Assembly (NCBI GenBank): GCA_043808235.1
Contig: JAZDFC010000073.1
Location: forward strand, 62,001-126,000
DNA length: 64,000 bases
From: JAZDFC01 sp043808235
GTDB lineage: Bacteria > Bacteroidota > Ignavibacteria > Ignavibacteriales > Melioribacteraceae
Direction of reading: 5' to 3'
The position numbers and the translations under genes were made by a program. This document shows positions 60,108-64,000 of this stretch, piece by piece. A model generated the notes under the pieces. The model ran no database searches. It was not told the DNA's origin and was given only the letters and a program-made list of their open reading frames with translations. The first letter of the stretch is position 1. Every line of letters begins with the position of its first letter.

Positions 60108-61061
60108 ATGGAAAATCATTTTGATGTTATTGTTATTGGAGCAGGAGCCGCCGGATTAACCGCCGGGATTTATTTATCGCGCGCTAAATTGAAAACACTA
60201 ATTTTGAATGAAGGTGCCGTGGGCGGACAAATGGTATTAACCCACGAGATAGCAAACTATCCCGGCATCGAAAGCATAAGCGGTTACGAACTTGCACGAA
60301 ATATGAAAATACAGGCTCAAAAATTCGGTTGCACAATAAAGAGCAATGTTAAAATTACCGGGATGGAATTAACCGGGGAGCAAAAGAGTGTTATTGTAAA
60401 TAACAAAGATGTTTATTCCGCATACGCTGTAATAATTGCAACAGGTGGGAAGTCGAGAACTATCGGCGCTATTGGCGAAGCTGAGTTTAAAGGGAAGGGG
60501 ATTTCATATTGCGCTACATGCGACGGCGACTTTTTCCAGGATAAAGAAATTATTGTAGTTGGCGGCGGTAACTCTGCTCTCGAAGAGGCTGTCTCATTAA
60601 CAAAGTATGCTTCGAAGGTTACAATCGTTCACCAGTTCGATCATTTTCAAGCGCTCGAACATTACATTGATGAAGCAAAGAACAACTCAAAAATTGATTT
60701 CATTATGGAGTCAAAAATAATTGAGTTTGTAGGCAATGAAAAACTTGAGAAAGTGAAAATTCAAAATCAACGAACGAATGAAATAAACGAAATGAATATT
60801 GACGGAGTTTTTATTTTTATAGGTTATGTCCCGAATACTGAAATACTTAAAGGTATAGTTGATCTCAATCAATGGAATGAAATTGTAACAGATAAAAACA
60901 TGTCGACAAACATTCCAGGTGTTTACGCAGCAGGCGATTCGAACGCAAAACGATTCCGGCAAGTTACGACGGCGGTTGGTGATGGAACAATAGCCGCGTT
61001 AATTGCCGCCGACTATATAAACAACTTTAAAAAAGAAATTAACTCTCTAATACTAAACTAA
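60108..61061 (+). CDS. trxB: Thioredoxin-disulfide reductase
   Basis: 317 residues, FAD flavoprotein. FAD motif VIGAGAAGLTAGIYLSRA near residue 10, GGQM with EIANYPG, the redox-active CATCDGDFF (about 136-144), the NADPH motif VVGGGNSALEEA, and FIFIGYVPNTE and GVYAAGDSN at the C-terminus. It passes electrons from NADPH to thioredoxin. Its start is two bases after the thioredoxin-like gene with the odd CCGRMGPMC motif and a DUF2892 gene follows ten bases later, giving a three-gene redox operon. In related bacteria, homologues sometimes use ferredoxin or F420; here the NADPH motif is clear. Confidence 0.96.
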   Translation: MENHFDVIVIGAGAAGLTAGIYLSRAKLKTLILNEGAVGGQMVLTHEIANYPGIESISGYELARNMKIQAQKFGCTIKSNVKITGMELTGEQKSVIVNNKDVYSAYAVIIATGGKSRTIGAIGEAEFKGKGISYCATCDGDFFQDKEIIVVGGGNSALEEAVSLTKYASKVTIVHQFDHFQALEHYIDEAKNNSKIDFIMESKIIEFVGNEKLEKVKIQNQRTNEINEMNIDGVFIFIGYVPNTEILKGIVDLNQWNEIVTDKNMSTNIPGVYAAGDSNAKRFRQVTTAVGDGTIAALIAADYINNFKKEINSLILN

Positions 61062-61070
61062 CGTTAAAAA

Positions 61071-61256
61071 ATGGATACGGGTAGAATTGTTCGAATTATT
61101 ATAGGTGTGGCTTTAATTGCGACCGGAATCATTTTCAAAAACTCAATATGGATAATTGGATTGTTGCCTTTGTTTGCAGGAATCATTAACCGCTGCCCGA
61201 CTTTCCTTTCGCCGGGTTCAGCATGCAGCATCGAAACAAAGAAAAAGGAAGAATAA
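61071..61256 (+). CDS. Small membrane protein, DUF2892 family
   Basis: 61 residues with two membrane segments (IVRIIIGVALIATGIIF and SIWIIGLLPLFAGIINRCP) and a Cys-containing end (CPTFLSPGSACSIE). The layout is that of DUF2892/YgaP-type inner-membrane proteins, often next to rhodanese or thioredoxin-type genes. The conserved Cys pair fits redox or sulfur handling. It is the last gene of the trx-trxB unit and is followed by a terminator. Confidence 0.83.
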   Translation: MDTGRIVRIIIGVALIATGIIFKNSIWIIGLLPLFAGIINRCPTFLSPGSACSIETKKKEE

Positions 61257-61280
61257 TTTTTGTTGTACGGATATTTTTTT

Positions 61281-61306
61281 AGCCGGATTTATTTCCGGCT
61301 TTTTTC
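61281..61306 (+). terminator. Rho-independent terminator after the trxB operon
   Basis: AGCCGGA pairs with TCCGGCT around TTTATT, followed by TTTTTT. Confidence 0.9.
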
Positions 61307-61454
61307 TTCCCAATACCTCAGCGCATTTCAAGTTGGTTCAATTATCAATTCATGCAAAAATCTCAGCCCGATATTTTTTTAAATAATTACAAAACTATTT
61401 AATAAATTTATTGAGCAGACTATTTAACTTTTCTCGAGCTTTCACGGATATATA

Positions 61455-62954
61455 ATGAATTTAAATTTGTTTATACTTATCATCGAAGCGATGGTTGTAT
61501 ATTTTATTGTTTTGATTTCACATTCACTGCGCGATAAATTCGGTTTATATCATTTCTATGCTTTAATCGGCGGGATAACGGCAGTTATGTCATGGGTTAC
61601 CGATGCGGGAATCCGGGTTGAAGCATTTGGTATTACTTTCATGGTAGGATCAACTGTTTTTTATACCTCGCTTTTACTTTCGGTATTTGTAATCTATGTT
61701 TTCGATGGACCGAGAGCAACACGGATTGCAATATCAACGATCATTGCAGTATCCATTCTTGTTCCGATTATTTCAATCGTACTTAACACGCAAATGACGT
61801 TATCAGATATCCCTCCGTTAGCAAGAATTCCAATGCCGAGTTTTAGAATTAATGCGGCTTCGGTTATTACAACCAGTATCGATCTAATTTTCTTAGCTAT
61901 TGCCTGGGAGTTTTTTGGAAATTTAAAATTTCCCGTTAGTCTTTGGCTTCGCTCTTATCTAACTCTTCTTGGAGTAATGTGGATAGATGTTCTGCTATTT
62001 AGTACCGGAGCATTCGCCGGTCAACCAGAATATATATACATTTTAAGCGGTACTCTCATAAGCCGGTTTATTATTTCTCTTTTCGCATTCCCCTTTTTGC
62101 TGGCATATATTTACTGGCAGAACTCCAAACACCATATTGAATCGGAAAAGAGACCTGTATTTTCTATTTTAAAACAAGTTGCAGAAATAAAACTTGAACT
62201 TCATAAGGCAAAAGAGGAAATCGAAACACAAAAGCAGATTGAAAATGCAATTCGCGAATCTCTCGATAAACATAGAGTTCTTTCGGAAAAATTGGGAAAA
62301 GAAAATACGATGAAGGAACTAATACTCGATGTGATAACACATGATTTAAAAAATCCGGCAGGGGCAATAAAGGGTTTCGCGGAATTACTTCGCGAGGAAT
62401 ATCCCAAAGATGAGATGGTTGCTATGGTTGATGAGAGTGTTGTTAATCTAATGTCCGTCATTGAAAACGCAACAACTCTTTCGATGGTCACCGGTGGAGA
62501 AAAGATATCCAAATCAAACCTTAATTTGAAAGAGGTTATCAACACCGCAACTATTGAATTTAACCGGGTGTACAAAGACAAACTAAAACTTATCAACAAA
62601 ATTGAAGACGATATTTTTGTTTTTGCAAATCCGATTATAATTGAGATTTTTAAAAATTATTTGAGCAATGCAGCAAAATATGCGACAGAGGGAGATAAAT
62701 TAATTATTACAACCAAAGTAACCGCGAAGGATGTATTAATAGAATTTTCGGATTTTGGCAATACAATTCCGGAAACAGAACGCGATAAAATATTTTTACG
62801 AAATGTTCAATTGGATAGCAGCAAATACGGAAGAGGATTGGGTTTGGCAATTGTAAAAAGAATTGCCGAAGCCCACGATGCGGAAGTAGGTGTGAGACCG
62901 AATGAACCAAACGGCAATATTTTTTATTTGAAGATGAATATAATCAACAAATAG
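61455..62954 (+). CDS. Membrane sensor histidine kinase
   Basis: 499 residues. Seven or so N-terminal membrane segments (about 5-215, including FILIIEAMVVYFIVLISHSL and AISTIIAVSILVPIISIVLN) may bind a ligand or sense the membrane. A coiled-coil linker (about 230-275) leads to the phosphoacceptor motif DVITHDLKNPAGAIKGFAEL. The ATPase domain has NYLSNAAKYA (N box), FSDFGNTIP (D box) and YGRGLGLAIVKRIAEAHDAE (G box). The linker and kinase fold are complete, so it should be active. No response regulator is adjacent; the next gene is a small DUF3303-like protein. Confidence 0.9.
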   Translation: MNLNLFILIIEAMVVYFIVLISHSLRDKFGLYHFYALIGGITAVMSWVTDAGIRVEAFGITFMVGSTVFYTSLLLSVFVIYVFDGPRATRIAISTIIAVSILVPIISIVLNTQMTLSDIPPLARIPMPSFRINAASVITTSIDLIFLAIAWEFFGNLKFPVSLWLRSYLTLLGVMWIDVLLFSTGAFAGQPEYIYILSGTLISRFIISLFAFPFLLAYIYWQNSKHHIESEKRPVFSILKQVAEIKLELHKAKEEIETQKQIENAIRESLDKHRVLSEKLGKENTMKELILDVITHDLKNPAGAIKGFAELLREEYPKDEMVAMVDESVVNLMSVIENATTLSMVTGGEKISKSNLNLKEVINTATIEFNRVYKDKLKLINKIEDDIFVFANPIIIEIFKNYLSNAAKYATEGDKLIITTKVTAKDVLIEFSDFGNTIPETERDKIFLRNVQLDSSKYGRGLGLAIVKRIAEAHDAEVGVRPNEPNGNIFYLKMNIINK

Positions 62955-62975
62955 TTTTTCATTTGGGGAACAACA

Positions 62976-63257
62976 ATGACACTACAAATCAAAGTAAAAG
63001 TAAAAATAGAAACTCTTAAAGAGTTTGCTGAAAAAATAATAACCGGGCAGCTTGACCGTTCGGCAATTATCGGTGAAACCTATTGCGAAAAAAACGATCC
63101 GTCTATTGGAATCGGTTATTGGCAGGTTGATGATATGGATGAATTTGAAAGCAAGTTTGCTGCATGGAAACCATATTACGAAACTGTTGAAATAAAGCAT
63201 GTAATTACCGCGAAAGAGGCGATGATGAAATTGTATTTGCAAATACAGCAAAGCTAA
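62976..63257 (+). CDS. Small protein, DUF3303-like
   Basis: 93 residues. VKVKIETLKEFAEKIITGQL then DRSAIIGETYC, then DDMDEFESKFAAWKPYYETV and EIKHVITAKEAMMKLY. The pattern of a ferredoxin-like (dabb-type) fold ending in ITAKEAM resembles DUF3303 proteins of unknown function. It follows the histidine kinase by 21 bases with GGGGAA upstream, and could be co-transcribed with the kinase and the metallo-beta-lactamase-like gene 57 bases downstream. Confidence 0.65.
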   Translation: MTLQIKVKVKIETLKEFAEKIITGQLDRSAIIGETYCEKNDPSIGIGYWQVDDMDEFESKFAAWKPYYETVEIKHVITAKEAMMKLYLQIQQS

Positions 63258-63314
63258 GTATAAGCTGCAAAGCGATAAATCAGCTAATCACAAAATAAAG
63301 GGATTATCGAGAAA

Positions 63315-64000
63315 ATGAAAAATAACAGATACTTGTTCCATACTATTCTTATTTTATTTTTTAGTATCAGTCTAACATTCATTAATGCCCAGCCCAAATA
63401 CGAAAATGTTTTTACTCTCGATGACGAACTGATTGTAAAACAAATTGATGAAAATACTTTTCTCGCCGTTCATAGTTTTCCCTGGGCGGCTAATAACCTC
63501 ATATTGAAATTCAAAGACGGGAATTATTTATTTATCGATACGCCTTACACGGACGAAGCAACGGAGAAATTGGTTAATTGGCTGCAAAGCAGGGATTCGA
63601 GTAAAATAAAAGTCACCGTCATCAACACACATTTTCACATTGATAATCTTGGTGGTAACGGATATTTGAGAAGTATCGGCGCGGATATTTACGGTTCGGA
63701 TTTAACCGTGCAATTATTGAAAGAACGAGGACTGGGATTTGGAATGCTCGATATGCTGAAAGATCCATCTATGAAAAAATATTATGATTATTATAAAGAC
63801 AAAGTGTTAACACCTCCGAATAAATTGTTCTCATTGAAAGACGGATTGGAACTTATTATCGATGGAGATACTATGCAGGTATACTATCCCGGTCCCGGTC
63901 ATGCGCCGGACAACGTTGTTGTCTATTACCCGGCAAAGAAAATACTTTTCGGCGGATGTATATTAAAATCGATGGGCAGTAAATCAAAAGGAAACCTCGG
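63315..64000 (+). CDS. Secreted subclass B1 metallo-beta-lactamase-like protein (partial)
   Basis: The first 228 codons are in the window; the 3' end lies beyond it. A signal peptide (YLFHTILILFFSISLTFINA, then Q) sends it to the periplasm. The metal motif HFHIDNLGG gives H106, H108 and D110; GPGHAPDNVVVYYP gives H196; FGGCILKS gives C215 and K218. This is the B1 set: H116, H118, H196 for zinc 1; D120, C221 for zinc 2; and the substrate-carboxylate lysine K224 in standard numbering. The last ligand (H263) lies beyond the window. KGNLG directly follows in the B1 manner. True beta-lactamase activity is inferred; B1-like folds occur in other hydrolases, but C221 with K224 is quite specific. Confidence 0.85.
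   Translation, partial: MKNNRYLFHTILILFFSISLTFINAQPKYENVFTLDDELIVKQIDENTFLAVHSFPWAANNLILKFKDGNYLFIDTPYTDEATEKLVNWLQSRDSSKIKVTVINTHFHIDNLGGNGYLRSIGADIYGSDLTVQLLKERGLGFGMLDMLKDPSMKKYYDYYKDKVLTPPNKLFSLKDGLELIIDGDTMQVYYPGPGHAPDNVVVYYPAKKILFGGCILKSMGSKSKGNL

Noticed and set aside
1..64000. tRNA genes, rRNA, CRISPR arrays or prophage
   Set aside because: No cloverleaf with a TTC-loop, no regular direct repeats with spacers, and no phage or integrase genes were seen on either strand.

Overview
The window is 64 kb of AT-rich, densely coded bacterial chromosome. It most likely comes from the Ignavibacteria (Ignavibacteriota, FCB group, near Bacteroidota and Chlorobi). The main pointer is the set of six secreted proteins ending in a type IX secretion (T9SS) C-terminal sorting domain with the NYPNPFNP signature. 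The rest is Gram-negative housekeeping: hslVU, rpoN, LolA-like protein, outer-membrane barrels, an AmpG-type permease, valS, leuS, serS, fbp and trxB. No tRNA, rRNA, CRISPR array, prophage or intact insertion sequence was seen.

Layout. 1-7.7 kb: end of a small heat-shock protein, a TetR regulator with a threonine/serine dehydratase, a CPBP protease, then a type II restriction-modification pair (NgoMIV-like nuclease plus TSPPY methyltransferase) directly downstream of valS. 8-14 kb: two T9SS proteins around a secreted M16 protease and a small membrane protein. 14-18 kb: minus-strand run hslV-hslU-HAD phosphatase-NAD(P)-binding protein-rubrerythrin. 18-26 kb: a barrel protein, DUF3109-rpoN-methyltransferase-like, a short-chain dehydrogenase, an ABC-2 exporter with a LolA-like protein, and a RelE/ParE toxin-antitoxin pair. 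26-31.5 kb: an apparent cell-wall recycling operon (GlcNAc-kinase-like, AmpG-like permease, and a NagZ-type GH3 fused to a serine hydrolase). 31.7-37.5 kb: amino-acid ABC importer, FKBP isomerase, SpoIIE-type phosphatase receptor, DUF2461. 38-47 kb: cluster of T9SS cargo (beta-helix protein, amidohydrolase, and two tandem paralogues of an unrecognised family). 47.6-58.9 kb: nuclease, leuS, a MNT/HEPN pair fused by overlap to serS, a DUF4143 ATPase, an asymmetric heterodimeric ABC exporter and fbp. 59-61.3 kb: redox group (groES, glutaredoxin, thioredoxin-like protein, trxB, DUF2892). 61.4-64 kb: a histidine kinase, a small protein, and the first 228 codons of a secreted subclass B1 metallo-beta-lactamase-like enzyme cut by the window end.

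The least expected signal is short repetitive DNA that has entered genes. A 32-bp palindrome lies in frame inside one T9SS sorting domain. Seven-base tandem repeats lie in the same linker of three other sorting domains, and a different seven-base repeat sits in a loop of one of them. A dispersed repeat supplies the stop codon of the kinase gene, and another forms the leader of the MNT/HEPN pair. Other points of note are an apparent ATA start codon behind a perfect ribosome binding site, and conservation in the restriction enzyme of the residues that read GCCGGC in NgoMIV. Coordinates of starts were adjusted where a ribosome binding site, a signal peptide or an overlap favoured a downstream or non-ATG codon. 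All family assignments are by reading the sequence; no search was run.
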